Of a stretch of DNA of 54,395 bases, positions 30,241-39,958 are shown piece by piece; positions within the stretch are counted from its first letter, which is position 1; each line of letters starts with the position of its first letter. The DNA comes from Paracoccaceae bacterium. Its GTDB lineage: Bacteria > Pseudomonadota > Alphaproteobacteria > Rhodobacterales > Rhodobacteraceae. The DNA is taken from contig JAFGTV010000011.1 in assembly GCA_016938875.1 (NCBI GenBank), positions 1 through 54,395 of the forward strand. Direction: 5' to 3'. A model generated the notes under the pieces. It had not been told where the DNA came from. It ran no database searches and saw nothing but the letters and a program-made list of their open reading frames with translations. The position numbers and the translations under genes are program-made.

Positions 30241-31458
30241 ATGCGATGGATTTCGATGCTCACCGCGGCGCTGGTGACGGGTGTGCTCTACATGCTGGTG
30301 ATGCAGCGCGAGGCGTTGCTGGCCTTTGCCGGGGTCGAACCTGCCCAGCCCACGCCCGTGCAGGCCCCCGAGCGGCCCGGCGAGCGGCGCGTTTCGGTCG
30401 TGGCCCAGCATAGCGCCGCGCAGATCGTGCAAGGCGCGGTTCTGGTCCGGGGAGAGACAGAGGCCACCCGCCAGGTCGAGATGCGCGCCGAAACCAGCGG
30501 CCGGGTGATCTCGGAGCCGCTGCGCAAAGGGGCCCGGATCGACCAGGGCACGGTGCTGTGCCAGCTCGACCCCGGCACCAGCCAGGCCACCCTTGCCCAG
30601 GCAGAGGCCGCCCTGAGCGAGGCGCGCAGCCGCCTGCCCGAGGCCCGCGCCGCCCTGACCCGCGCCCAGGCCCAACTGGACGAGGCGCGGATCAACGACA
30701 CCGCAACCCGGCGCTTGGGACAAGAGGGGTTCGCGTCGGAAACCCGCCTGGCCGCGACCACCACCGCCGTCTCGACCGCCCAGGCCGCCGTCGCCACCGC
30801 CAAGGCCGGTCTGGAGGGCGCGCAAACCGGCATCCGCAGCGCCGAGGCCGCCGTCGCCACCGCCCACACCGGGATCGAGCGGCTGACCATCACCGCCCCC
30901 TTTGCCGGCATCCTGGACAGCGACGCGGCCGAACTGGGCGCGCTGATGCAGCCCGGCGGGCTGTGCGCCACGGTGATCCAGCTCGACCCGATCCGGCTGG
31001 TCGGCTATGTGCCCGAAACCCAATTGGAAAAGATCGCCCCCGGCGCGCTGGCCGGCGGGCGGCTGGCCTCGGGGCGCGAGGTGAGCGGGCGGGTGACCTA
31101 TGTCGGGCGCACCGCCGATCCCGCCACGCGCACCTTTCGCGTCGAGGTCGAGATCGCCAATGGCGACGGCGCGATCCGTGCCGGGCAGACCGTCGACATC
31201 CTGATCGCCGCGCCGGGAAAACCAGCCCACCTGCTGCCGCAATCTGCGCTGACACTGGACGATGACGGGCGGCTGGGCGTGCGGCTGGCCGGCGAGGACG
31301 GGCGGGCCCATTTCGCCCCGGTGTCGGTGCTGCGAGACACCCAGGCGGGGATCTGGATCACCGGCCTGCCCGACCAGGCCGACGTGATCGTCACCGGCCA
31401 GGAATTCGTCACCGACGGCGTGCCGCTGGATGTTACCTATCGCGAGGACGCCAAATGA
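30241..31458 (+). CDS. RND efflux periplasmic adaptor (membrane fusion protein)
   Basis: A 405-residue adaptor anchored by an N-terminal helix (ISMLTAALVTGVLYMLVM). It shows a lipoyl-type half-motif (VEMRAETSGRVISEPLRKGA...DQGTVLCQLD), a long alpha-helical hairpin from about residue 120 to 210, and a returning half-motif RLTITAPFAGILDSD. It bridges the permease to an outer-membrane channel. No TolC-like gene is close. The permease ATG overlaps its stop by four bases. Confidence 0.9.
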   Translation: MRWISMLTAALVTGVLYMLVMQREALLAFAGVEPAQPTPVQAPERPGERRVSVVAQHSAAQIVQGAVLVRGETEATRQVEMRAETSGRVISEPLRKGARIDQGTVLCQLDPGTSQATLAQAEAALSEARSRLPEARAALTRAQAQLDEARINDTATRRLGQEGFASETRLAATTTAVSTAQAAVATAKAGLEGAQTGIRSAEAAVATAHTGIERLTITAPFAGILDSDAAELGALMQPGGLCATVIQLDPIRLVGYVPETQLEKIAPGALAGGRLASGREVSGRVTYVGRTADPATRTFRVEVEIANGDGAIRAGQTVDILIAAPGKPAHLLPQSALTLDDDGRLGVRLAGEDGRAHFAPVSVLRDTQAGIWITGLPDQADVIVTGQEFVTDGVPLDVTYREDAK

Positions 31459-34400
31459 CCGGGATCGTCGACTGGGCCGCCGCCCGGGCGCGCATGGTCG
31501 TGGCCTTTGTGGTGCTGTCGATCCTGGCCGGGACACTGGCCTATGTCGAACTGCCCAAAGAGGGCGAGCCGGATATCGAGATCCCCGCGCTGTTCATCTC
31601 GGTGCCGTTTCCCGGCATCTCGGCCGAGGACGCCGAAAAGCTGCTGATCAAGACGATGGAGACCGAGCTTTCGGATCTCGACGGGCTCGATTCGATGACC
31701 GCCACCGCGCGCGAGGGTTATGCCGGCGTCGCGCTGGAATTCGAATTCGGCTGGGACAAGACCAAGATCATCGCCGACGTGCGCGACCGGATGAATACAG
31801 CCGAGGCGAAATTCCCCGACGGGGCCGAGAAATACACCATCTCAGAGATCAACTTTTCCGAATTCCCGATCATCATCGTGAACCTCTCGGGCCCGCTGCC
31901 CGAACGCACGCTGCTGCGCGTCGCACGCGAGTTGCAGGACCGCCTGGAGGGGCTGGAACCGGTGCTGGAGGTGGCCCTGGCAGGCAACCGCGACGAGATG
32001 GTCGAGGTCGAGATCGACCCGCTGCGGCTGGAATCCTACAACGTCACCGCGGGCGAGCTGATCAACGTGGTGGTGCGCAACAACCAACTGATCGCCGCGG
32101 GCGAGGTAGAAACCCCCGGCGGCGCCTTTTCGGTCAAGATCCCCTCGTCGTTCGACGCGCCCTCGGACATCTACGACCTGCCGGTCAAGGTGAACGGCAA
32201 CCGCGTCGTCACCCTGGGAGAGCTGGCCGATATCCGCCTGGCATTCGAGGATCGCAGCTCGACCGCGCGCTATAATGGCCAAAGCACGGTCGCCTTGCAG
32301 GTGGTCAAGCGCAAGGGGTTCAACATCATCGACACGGCGCAACTGGTGCGCACGACCCTGGACGAGGTCCGCGCCGAATGGCCCGAGGATCTGCGCCAGG
32401 CCGTTCAGGTCGGCACCTCGCTGGACCAGTCGCACACGGTCGCCTCGATGGTGCGCCAGCTTGAGGGGTCGGTGCTGACGGCGATCGCGCTGGTGATGAT
32501 CGTGGTGCTGGCCTTTCTGGGCACCCGCTCGGCGCTGTTGGTGGGGTTCGCGATCCCGACCTCGTTCCTGCTGTGTTTCGTGCTGCTGGGGATCATGGAT
32601 GTGGCGGTGTCCAACATCGTGATGTTCGGGCTGATCCTGGCGGTGGGGATGCTGGTGGACGGGGCCATCGTGGTGGTCGAATACGCCGACCGCCGCATCG
32701 CCGAGGGCGTCGGCCCGATGCATGCCTTTACCGAGGCGGCCAAGCGGATGTTCTGGCCGATCGTCAGCTCGACCGCGACGACGCTGTGCGCGTTCCTGCC
32801 GATGCTGTTCTGGCCCGGTGTCCCGGGCGAGTTCATGGGCATGCTGCCGGTCACGCTGATTTTCGTGCTGACCGCCAGCCTGATGGTGGCACTGGTCTAT
32901 CTGCCGGTGGTCGGCGGCGTGTCGGGCCGGTTTTCGCGGGTGCTGTGGCGGGTCACCGCCCTGCTGCGCCCGCGCCCGCTGGCGCTGCGCGTGGTGTTGA
33001 TGCCGCTGGCGCTGGGTCTGGTGTTCCTGGGCGCGATGCAGATGCTGAACCCGGCCTATCTGATCCCCGCCGTCGGCCTGCCCGGCGCCGCCGCGCTGCT
33101 GCCGGGCGTGGCGCTGTTCACGCTGGGCCTGGTGGCCAGTTCGATCGCGGTCAACGCCCTGCGCATCCCGCGCAAGCAGCCGGTGAACGCGGGCTATCGG
33201 CGCCGTCCCGTCGGACGGCTGATCCAGTTGATCGCGGGCAACCCGGTGATGCCGGTGGTCACCGTGGTCGCGGTGATCGGCCTGGTCGTGGTGGTGTTCG
33301 GCTATTACGGCAAGCATAACAACGGGACCGAGTTTTTCGTCGCGTCCGAGCCGGAACAGGCGATCATCTACGTGCGCGCCCGCGGCAACCTTTCGCTTGA
33401 GGAAAAGGATGCCCTGGTCCGCCAGGCAGAGGCCGTCGTGCTGGCCCATCCCGGGGTGGACGGCGCCTTTGCCTTTGCCGGAGAGGGCGGGCTGGACCAG
33501 AACACCGGCGGCGCCAGCCCCCCGCTGGACACCGTCGGCCAGATCCAGGTCGAGCTGATCGACTGGGACGACCGCAAGGACAACCCCGCCCTCGACGGCA
33601 ACCGCGTGATGGAGGAGATCCAGGCCGCGCTGGACCAGATCCCCGGCATCCGCACCGAGATCCTGGAACAAAGCCGCGGGCCGGCCTCGGCCAAGCCCGT
33701 GCATCTGCGTCTGAAGGGCGAGGATTGGGATGACCTGGTCGCCGCCACCAACCTGGCGATCACCAGGTTCGAGGACACGCCGGGCCTGACCGATATCGAG
33801 GACACCCTGCCCCTGCCCGGCATCGACTGGCGCATTGATGTCGATGTCGAGGCCGCCGGCCGCTATGGCGCCGACGTGGCCACCGTCGGCGCCATGGTGC
33901 AGTTGGTGACCCGCGGCATCCTGCTCGACACCATGCGCGTGCCCTCCTCGGACGAGGAGATCGACATCCGCGTGCGCCTGCCCCAGGCTGACCGGGTGCT
34001 GGCCACCCTGGACACGCTCAAGGTGCGCACGGCGGTGGGCCTGGTCCCGCTGGCCAATTTCATCACCCGCACCCCGGTGGAAAAGCTGGGCCGCATCAAC
34101 CGCGTGGACGGCAAGCGGTATTTCGACATCAAGGCCGGCATCGCCCCCGGACTGGTGAATGCCGAGGGCGCGCCGCTGAACGCCAACGAACGTATCGCGG
34201 AACTGACCAAATGGCTGGACACCACCCCGCTGCCCGCCGGGGTGGACTGGGAATGGACCGGCGATCAGGCCGACCAGGAGGAATCGGGCGCCTTCCTGGT
34301 CAAGGCCTTTGGCGCGGCGCTGGGGTTGATGTTCATCATCCTGCTGGCGCAGTTCAACAGCTTCTACAACGCCACGCTGGTGCTGCTGGCGGTGGTGCTG

Positions 34401-35051
34401 TCGACCACGGGCGTGCTGATCGGGATGCTGGTCATGGGGCAGCCGTTCTCGATCATCATGACCGGGGTGGGCATCGTCGCGCTGGCCGGGATCGTGGTGA
34501 ACAACAACATCGTGCTGATCGACACCTATCAGGAATACGAACGCTACATGCCGGGGATCGAGGCGATCATCCGCACCGTCGAGGCCCGTCTGCGCCCGGT
34601 TCTGCTGACCACGGTCACCACCATGGCCGGGCTCAGTTCGATGATGATGGGGGTCAGTTTCGATTTCATCAACGGCGGCTACTCGATCGACAGCCCGACC
34701 TCGCTGTGGTGGAAACAGCTGGCCACGGCGGTGGTGTTCGGCCTGGGCCTGGCCACCGTTTTGACGTTGATCTTTACCCCGTCGCTGCTGGCGCTGCGGT
34801 TGTGGATCCGGGCGGGGGCCTATGGCTCGTTGCGCCGGCTCTCGGCAATGATGCACGGCCCCGACAGCATCGCCGCGCGCGAACTGGCGCTGGACCACGC
34901 CGCGCGCGGCCTCGGCTCGCCCGAATTGCTGTGGGATGATCTGTTGCCCCAGGGGCCCGCCCCCACCGATGGGGAAAAGCCCCACCAAACGGACGCGGAC
35001 ACGGACAAATCCCCCGGCGACACATCATCGCCGCTGCGCGCGGCGGAATAG
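31455..35051 (+). CDS. RND efflux permease with extra hydrophobic insert
   Basis: A 1198-residue proton-driven pump of the AcrB/HAE1 superfamily; the family norm is about 1040. Standard parts include the start IVDWAAARARMVVAFVVLSI, the duplicated periplasmic loops and helix 4 GMLVDGAIVVVEY near residue 398. Two things differ. First, only one of the paired Asp residues of helix 4 is present (second is Gly) and the helix-10 Lys is Asn (GIVVNNNIVLID). Second, residues of about 498-567 add two or three hydrophobic stretches between helices 6 and 7. A polar C-terminal tail of some 80 residues, ending in Asp/Thr-rich sequence, follows the last helix. Substrate unknown. Confidence 0.92.
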   Translation: MTGIVDWAAARARMVVAFVVLSILAGTLAYVELPKEGEPDIEIPALFISVPFPGISAEDAEKLLIKTMETELSDLDGLDSMTATAREGYAGVALEFEFGWDKTKIIADVRDRMNTAEAKFPDGAEKYTISEINFSEFPIIIVNLSGPLPERTLLRVARELQDRLEGLEPVLEVALAGNRDEMVEVEIDPLRLESYNVTAGELINVVVRNNQLIAAGEVETPGGAFSVKIPSSFDAPSDIYDLPVKVNGNRVVTLGELADIRLAFEDRSSTARYNGQSTVALQVVKRKGFNIIDTAQLVRTTLDEVRAEWPEDLRQAVQVGTSLDQSHTVASMVRQLEGSVLTAIALVMIVVLAFLGTRSALLVGFAIPTSFLLCFVLLGIMDVAVSNIVMFGLILAVGMLVDGAIVVVEYADRRIAEGVGPMHAFTEAAKRMFWPIVSSTATTLCAFLPMLFWPGVPGEFMGMLPVTLIFVLTASLMVALVYLPVVGGVSGRFSRVLWRVTALLRPRPLALRVVLMPLALGLVFLGAMQMLNPAYLIPAVGLPGAAALLPGVALFTLGLVASSIAVNALRIPRKQPVNAGYRRRPVGRLIQLIAGNPVMPVVTVVAVIGLVVVVFGYYGKHNNGTEFFVASEPEQAIIYVRARGNLSLEEKDALVRQAEAVVLAHPGVDGAFAFAGEGGLDQNTGGASPPLDTVGQIQVELIDWDDRKDNPALDGNRVMEEIQAALDQIPGIRTEILEQSRGPASAKPVHLRLKGEDWDDLVAATNLAITRFEDTPGLTDIEDTLPLPGIDWRIDVDVEAAGRYGADVATVGAMVQLVTRGILLDTMRVPSSDEEIDIRVRLPQADRVLATLDTLKVRTAVGLVPLANFITRTPVEKLGRINRVDGKRYFDIKAGIAPGLVNAEGAPLNANERIAELTKWLDTTPLPAGVDWEWTGDQADQEESGAFLVKAFGAALGLMFIILLAQFNSFYNATLVLLAVVLSTTGVLIGMLVMGQPFSIIMTGVGIVALAGIVVNNNIVLIDTYQEYERYMPGIEAIIRTVEARLRPVLLTTVTTMAGLSSMMMGVSFDFINGGYSIDSPTSLWWKQLATAVVFGLGLATVLTLIFTPSLLALRLWIRAGAYGSLRRLSAMMHGPDSIAARELALDHAARGLGSPELLWDDLLPQGPAPTDGEKPHQTDADTDKSPGDTSSPLRAAE

Positions 35052-35254
35052 CCGCCCGACGGACCGCGGCGCGGGGGTCAAAGCGGCGGTTCTGCCCCGG
35101 CCATCGACGCGGGGACCGTCATCAGCAGACCCGATCGCCCCCCTCCCGGCGCTGACAGGCCCACCCGCAGGGGGATCACGGCGCGCCGGACCCGGCCCGC
35201 CCTGGGCGCGTTGCGCGGGCCAAGACCCGTCCGCAGGCCCCGCGCGGCCCCGGC

Positions 35255-37090
35255 TCAGGCGGCGGCGACATCCTCGTCCTCGCCGGCCTGCTGGCGCTGC
35301 CACATCGCGGCATAGCGCCCGGCTCGCGCCATCAGCGCCTCGTGCGAGCCACGCTCGGTCACGCGGCCATCCTCCAGCACCACGATCTCGTCGGCATCGA
35401 CGATGGTCGACAGCCGGTGCGCGATGGCGATCACCGTGCGCCCCTCGCCCATCATCTTGAGCTGGGCCTGGATCCCCGCCTCGGTCTCGCTGTCCAGCGC
35501 CGAGGTGGCCTCGTCCAGCAGCAGCACGGGCGGGTTTTTCAACAGCGTCCGCGCGATCCCCACGCGCTGCTTTTCACCGCCCGACAGTTTCAGCCCCCGC
35601 TCGCCCACCGCGGTGTCATAGCCACGCGGCAGAGAGGTGATGAACTCATGGATCTGGGCGGCGCGCGCGGCCTCCTCGATCTCTTGGCGGCTGGCCTCGG
35701 GGCGGCCATAGGCGATGTTGTAAAGGATCGAGTCGTTGAACAGCACCGTGTCCTGCGGCACCACCCCGATACGCGCATGCAAGGAGGCCTGGGTCACATC
35801 CCGCAGATCCTGACCGTCGATCGTCACCGCCCCTCCGGTCACGTCATAGAACCGGAACAACAGCCGCCCGATGGTGGATTTCCCCGCACCCGAGGGGCCG
35901 ACGATCGCCACCTTGCGCCCGGCCGGAACCGAGATGCTGACGCCATGCAGGATCGGCCGGTCGGGATCATAGCCAAAGCGCACGTCGCGGAACTCGACCG
36001 CGCCGCCGCTGACCCGCAGATCGGGCGCGCCGGGCTTGTCCTGCACCTCGGCGGGTTGTTCCAGCAGATCGAACATCTCGGCCATGTCCACCAGGCTCTG
36101 GCGGATCTCGCGATAGACGGTGCCCAGGAAATTCAGCGGCATGGTGATCTGGATCATGTAGGCGTTGACCATGACGAAATCGCCCACTGTCAGCTTGCCA
36201 TTCTGCACCCCGATGGCGGCCATCACCATCACCGTGATCAGCCCGCCGGTGATCAGGAACGCCTGGCCAAAGTTCAGAAAGGCCAGCGACAAGGAGGTCT
36301 TGATCGCCGCCTCTTCATAGCCGGCCATGGCGCGGTCATAGCGCTCTGCCTCGCGCTGCTCGGCGCCGAAATACTTGACGGTTTCAAAGTTCAGCAGGCT
36401 GTCGATGGCCTTTTGGTTGGCGTCGGTGTCTTGCTCGTTCATCTCGCGGCGGATCTGCACCCGCCATTCGGTCACCTTGAAGGTGAACTGGACATAAAGC
36501 GCGATGGTCACCACCACCGCCGCCAGGTACCACACGTCAAACACGAAAAAGAAGATCGCCGCGACCAGCACCAGTTCGATCACCAGCGGCCCCACGCTGA
36601 ACAGCATGAAGCGCAAGAGGAACTCGACCCCCTTCACGCCCCGCTCGATGATCCGCGACAGCCCGCCGGTCTTGCGGGTGATGTGATAACGCATCGAGAG
36701 GCGGTGAATATGGGTGAACGTCTCCAGCGCCAGGCGGCGCAGGGCGTGCTGGGCGACACGGGCAAAGATCGCGTCGCGCAACTGCTGGAACCCCACGTTC
36801 ATCAGCCGCGCCATCCCATAGGCCACCGTCACCCCGACAGCCCCCAGCGCCAGCAACATCGCATCGTCGCGCGCCTGCCCGGTCAGCGCGTCCACCGCAG
36901 CCTTGTACAAAAACGGGGTCAGCACCGAGATCACCTTGGCCAGCACCAGCGCGATCACCGCCAGCACCACCCGGCGTTTCACCCAGGTCTGCCCCTCGGG
37001 CCACAGATAGGGCCCGACCCGGCGCATCGTGCGCCACCCTTTGGCGCGGTCGAGTTTCGACAGGTCGGATGTGGTCGGTCTGGGGGGCAT
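35255..37090 (-). CDS. Atm1/ABCB7-like ABC exporter
   Basis: A 611-residue half-transporter: six membrane segments, then an ATPase domain with Walker A GPSGAGKST near residue 397, signature LSGGEKQRVGIARTL and Walker B VLLLDEATSALD. The block VRYHITRKTGG-like region reads LSMRYHITRKTGGLSRIIERG, which is characteristic of the Atm1 group that exports glutathione-bound persulfide or metal conjugates. ATG 37090 is used; a GTG at 37120 lacks a ribosome site. Confidence 0.9.
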   Translation of the reverse strand: MPPRPTTSDLSKLDRAKGWRTMRRVGPYLWPEGQTWVKRRVVLAVIALVLAKVISVLTPFLYKAAVDALTGQARDDAMLLALGAVGVTVAYGMARLMNVGFQQLRDAIFARVAQHALRRLALETFTHIHRLSMRYHITRKTGGLSRIIERGVKGVEFLLRFMLFSVGPLVIELVLVAAIFFFVFDVWYLAAVVVTIALYVQFTFKVTEWRVQIRREMNEQDTDANQKAIDSLLNFETVKYFGAEQREAERYDRAMAGYEEAAIKTSLSLAFLNFGQAFLITGGLITVMVMAAIGVQNGKLTVGDFVMVNAYMIQITMPLNFLGTVYREIRQSLVDMAEMFDLLEQPAEVQDKPGAPDLRVSGGAVEFRDVRFGYDPDRPILHGVSISVPAGRKVAIVGPSGAGKSTIGRLLFRFYDVTGGAVTIDGQDLRDVTQASLHARIGVVPQDTVLFNDSILYNIAYGRPEASRQEIEEAARAAQIHEFITSLPRGYDTAVGERGLKLSGGEKQRVGIARTLLKNPPVLLLDEATSALDSETEAGIQAQLKMMGEGRTVIAIAHRLSTIVDADEIVVLEDGRVTERGSHEALMARAGRYAAMWQRQQAGEDEDVAAA

Positions 37091-37177
37091 GGATCGGCCT
37101 TGGACTAGGGGACGCGGCACAACCTAGTGCCCCGCAGGGCGAAAGGCCAGCGGCGTCATCGCCCCGCGGCCCGCCGC

Positions 37178-38416
37178 CTATTCGGGCGCGGGCACGTCAA
37201 AGACCTGGCCGGGATAGATCAGGTCGGGATCGCGGATCTGGTCGCTGTTGGCGCGAAAGATCTTGATGTATTGATAGCCGCTGCCATAGGCCCGGTCGGC
37301 AATGCCCCACAGGGTAAATCCCGGCTGCACGGTGATCAGCCGGGCGGTGGCCGGGGTGGGATCGGGAACCGGCGCGGCCGGGTCAGCGGCGGGCTGATTG
37401 GCGGCGGACAGGGCGGCGGCGGCGATATCCTCGGCGGGCTCGCGTTGGAACGGGGTTTCGAACCGCGCCGCGACCCCCCCCCCGGCGGTCAGCAAATCGG
37501 CGCGCAAGGTATAAAGTCCCGGCGCAACCGCGGTCAGCCGCACCTGCCATTGACCCAGCGGACCGACCCGCGTTTCGGCCACCTGCGCATTATCGAGATA
37601 AAGCCGCAGCGCCGCCCCGGCCCGGCCCTGTCCCGACAACAGCACCGCCCCCTCGGCATCATAGGAAATCGCATCTATCAGCACCCCGGCCTGTTCGGCG
37701 GGCGGCACCTCTTGGGGCGATTGCAGCACACGCACCCCCGCCTCGTCGGCCAGCAGCACCGCAGGCGCGGAACTGGCGCGGGCCGTGTCGGGTGGCGGGG
37801 TGGCGGCGGTCTCGGCAGGGGCCGGTTCGGCCGGTGCGCCCCCCTCGGCGGCCGGTGCGCGCGCGGGGGCGTCCGGCGCCGGGTCCGGCGTCGCGGCCTC
37901 GGCCTCGGCCTCGGCCAGAACCGGGCCGGGCACCGGCGCCAGGATCACGCTGGAGACAGAGGCAACCTTGCGCCCGTCGCCCAACTCCATGCGCAGCGAC
38001 ACGGTGCGCGGCGCGTCGCTGGGGGCCAGATCGAAGAGCGCGGCGAACTTGCCATCCGCGCCGGCCATCGCGCGGCTGACCTCCTGGCCCTCGACCAGGA
38101 TGGCGACCGCACTGCCGGGCACCGCCTGCCCGGCGACCAGCGCCGCCCCGGCCCCATCAACGCGCACCACGTCGAAGACCGGCGGCGCGGGCAGATCGGC
38201 GGCCGGCGCAAGGGGCGCTGGTTCCGCGGGCGTGGCTGGGACTGCGGCGGCATCCGGCGCGGCCTCGGCGGGGACCGCCTGCGGCGTGGCCGGGGTCATC
38301 GCAGGCTCGGGCGTGGGCCCGCGCAACCACCACAGCGCCCCCAGCCCTGCCGCCACGACCCCCGCAGCGGCCAACACCGCCAGCCCGATCCGCGTCTTTT
38401 CCCCAGTCTGTGCCAT
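37178..38416 (-). CDS. LysM-domain envelope protein
   Basis: A 412-residue protein with an N-terminal membrane anchor ([20 protein letters not shown]), a long Ala/Pro/Glu-rich linker, two to three bacterial Ig-like stretches ([22 protein letters not shown] and [20 protein letters not shown]), and one C-terminal LysM domain from about residue 357 ([18 protein letters not shown]...[13 protein letters not shown]) for peptidoglycan binding. I infer a periplasmic wall-associated protein. ATG 38416 fits a GGGGAT ribosome site; the longer frame is not supported. Confidence 0.88.
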   Translation of the reverse strand: MAQTGEKTRIGLAVLAAAGVVAAGLGALWWLRGPTPEPAMTPATPQAVPAEAAPDAAAVPATPAEPAPLAPAADLPAPPVFDVVRVDGAGAALVAGQAVPGSAVAILVEGQEVSRAMAGADGKFAALFDLAPSDAPRTVSLRMELGDGRKVASVSSVILAPVPGPVLAEAEAEAATPDPAPDAPARAPAAEGGAPAEPAPAETAATPPPDTARASSAPAVLLADEAGVRVLQSPQEVPPAEQAGVLIDAISYDAEGAVLLSGQGRAGAALRLYLDNAQVAETRVGPLGQWQVRLTAVAPGLYTLRADLLTAGGGVAARFETPFQREPAEDIAAAALSAANQPAADPAAPVPDPTPATARLITVQPGFTLWGIADRAYGSGYQYIKIFRANSDQIRDPDLIYPGQVFDVPAPE

Positions 38417-38515
38417 CGCCCCATCCCCCTGGCGCCAACCCCCACCTGCGGCGCGCTTGCGGGACCATACCAACCCCGTTATCACGGGTCCACAATCCCA
38501 ACCCCCGAGGCCCCC

Positions 38516-39073
38516 ATGACCGCGCAAAACCCCTCGATCTGTGTCTTCTGCGGCTCACGCGATGGCAAGAATCCCACCCATGCCGCCGCCGCCGAGGAAC
38601 TGGGCCGCACCATTGCGGATGCGGGCTGGCGGCTGGTGTATGGCGCGGGCGATGTCGGGCTGATGGGGCGCGTGGCGCGCAGCGCCCAGGCCGCGGGGGG
38701 GCAGACCTTCGGGGTGATCCCGGTGCATCTGTTCGACCGCGAGGTGGGCAAGCGCGACCTGACCACCTTTATCGTGACCGAGAACATGCACGAACGCAAA
38801 AAGGTCATGTTCATGAACTCGGACGCGATCGTGGTGATGCCCGGCGGCGCGGGGTCGCTGGACGAGTTTTTCGAGGTGCTGACCTGGCGCCAGCTGGGCC
38901 TGCATGAAAAACCGATCCTGTTGCTGAACACCGACGGGTTCTGGACGCCGCTGACCGGGCTGATCGACCATTTCATCGCCGAGGGCTTTGCCGATGCCAG
39001 CCTGCGCGACTACGTCCGCGTCACCCCCTCGGTCGAGGCCCTGATGGCGGCCCTGCGCGCGGCCCTGTCCTGA
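38516..39073 (+). CDS. LOG family (TIGR00730) nucleotide phosphoribohydrolase
   Basis: A 185-residue Rossmann-fold enzyme. The LOG motif is present as PGGAGSLDE, with an N-terminal [11 protein letters not shown] and the loop MHERKKVMF. Members hydrolyse nucleoside 5'-monophosphates such as cytokinin ribotides and AMP. The last 64 bases overlap the end of rarD, which runs towards it. Confidence 0.92.
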   Translation: MTAQNPSICVFCGSRDGKNPTHAAAAEELGRTIADAGWRLVYGAGDVGLMGRVARSAQAAGGQTFGVIPVHLFDREVGKRDLTTFIVTENMHERKKVMFMNSDAIVVMPGGAGSLDEFFEVLTWRQLGLHEKPILLLNTDGFWTPLTGLIDHFIAEGFADASLRDYVRVTPSVEALMAALRAALS

Positions 39074-39954
39074 CGCAGGCTTTCCCCGGAATACAGCGCC
39101 AGCGCCGACCAGATCAGCGCAAAGGCAAAGCCGTGCCAGGGCGTGAACGCCTCTCGGAAAACCAGCGTGGCGACAAGGAATTGCAGCGTGGGATTGATGT
39201 ATTGCACCAGCCCCACCGTGGCATAGCTGACCCGTTTCGCGGCATATGAGAACAAGATCAGCGGCGTCGCCGTCAGCGGCCCGGACAGCATCAACAGCAC
39301 GGTGTCGGACAGATCATGGCCAAAGGTGCCCAGGTTGCGCCCGGTCAGCCCGGTCCAGCCCTGCACATGCACCCCCCACAGCCACAGCGCCGCCAATGGC
39401 GCCAGCACCAGCACCTCGGCGGTGACCGACACCACCGGACCGGCCGCCACGCCACGCTTGAGCAGCCCGTAAATCCCGAAGGTGAACGCCAGGACCAGCG
39501 CCGTCCAGGGCGCCACCCCCAACCCCCAGGTCAGCCCCGCCACCGCCAGGCAGGCCAGCGCCACCGCGCCCCATTTCACCACCGAGTGCCGTTCGCCCAG
39601 GAACACAAAGCCCAGCGCGACCGCCACCAGCGGAAAGATGTAATAGCCCAGGCTGGCCTGCATCGCATGGCCGACCTGCACCGAGTAGATGAAGAAAAAC
39701 CAGTTGGTCGAGATCGCCACCGCCGCCAGCACCACGACGGCCATGGCGCGCGGCTGCACGATCAGCGCCCCAAGCTGGCCCAACCGCCCCTGCGCGCTCA
39801 GCACCAGGCCGAAAAACACCAAAGACCAAAGCGTGCGGTGGCTCAGCACCTCAAGCGGCGGCACATGGGCCACCAGCTTGTAATACATCGACGACAGGCC
39901 CCAGATGCAGCAGGCCGCGACCATCGCCAGGATGCCTTTGCGGGTCTCTTCCAC
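39010..39954 (-). CDS. rarD: RarD-type EamA transporter
   Basis: A 314-residue permease with ten membrane segments, the drug/metabolite transporter layout. Family blocks are GILAMVAACCIWGLSSMYYKL at the start, LSHRTLWSLVFF and LVQYINPTLQFLVATLVFREAF. The GTG at 39954 is chosen because it lies four bases after the aminotransferase stop and gives the family N-terminus. Its substrate is uncertain. The C-terminal 21 codons overlap the LOG gene on the opposite strand. Confidence 0.88.
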   Translation of the reverse strand: MEETRKGILAMVAACCIWGLSSMYYKLVAHVPPLEVLSHRTLWSLVFFGLVLSAQGRLGQLGALIVQPRAMAVVVLAAVAISTNWFFFIYSVQVGHAMQASLGYYIFPLVAVALGFVFLGERHSVVKWGAVALACLAVAGLTWGLGVAPWTALVLAFTFGIYGLLKRGVAAGPVVSVTAEVLVLAPLAALWLWGVHVQGWTGLTGRNLGTFGHDLSDTVLLMLSGPLTATPLILFSYAAKRVSYATVGLVQYINPTLQFLVATLVFREAFTPWHGFAFALIWSALALYSGESLRQDRAARRAAIRASTEGVTRT

Positions 39955-39958
39955 GCGG

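Noticed and set aside
31842-34988. A 1048-residue open frame opposite the RND permease
   Set aside because: Composition (His, Gln, Arg, Asp) is typical of an antisense shadow; no recognisable domain.
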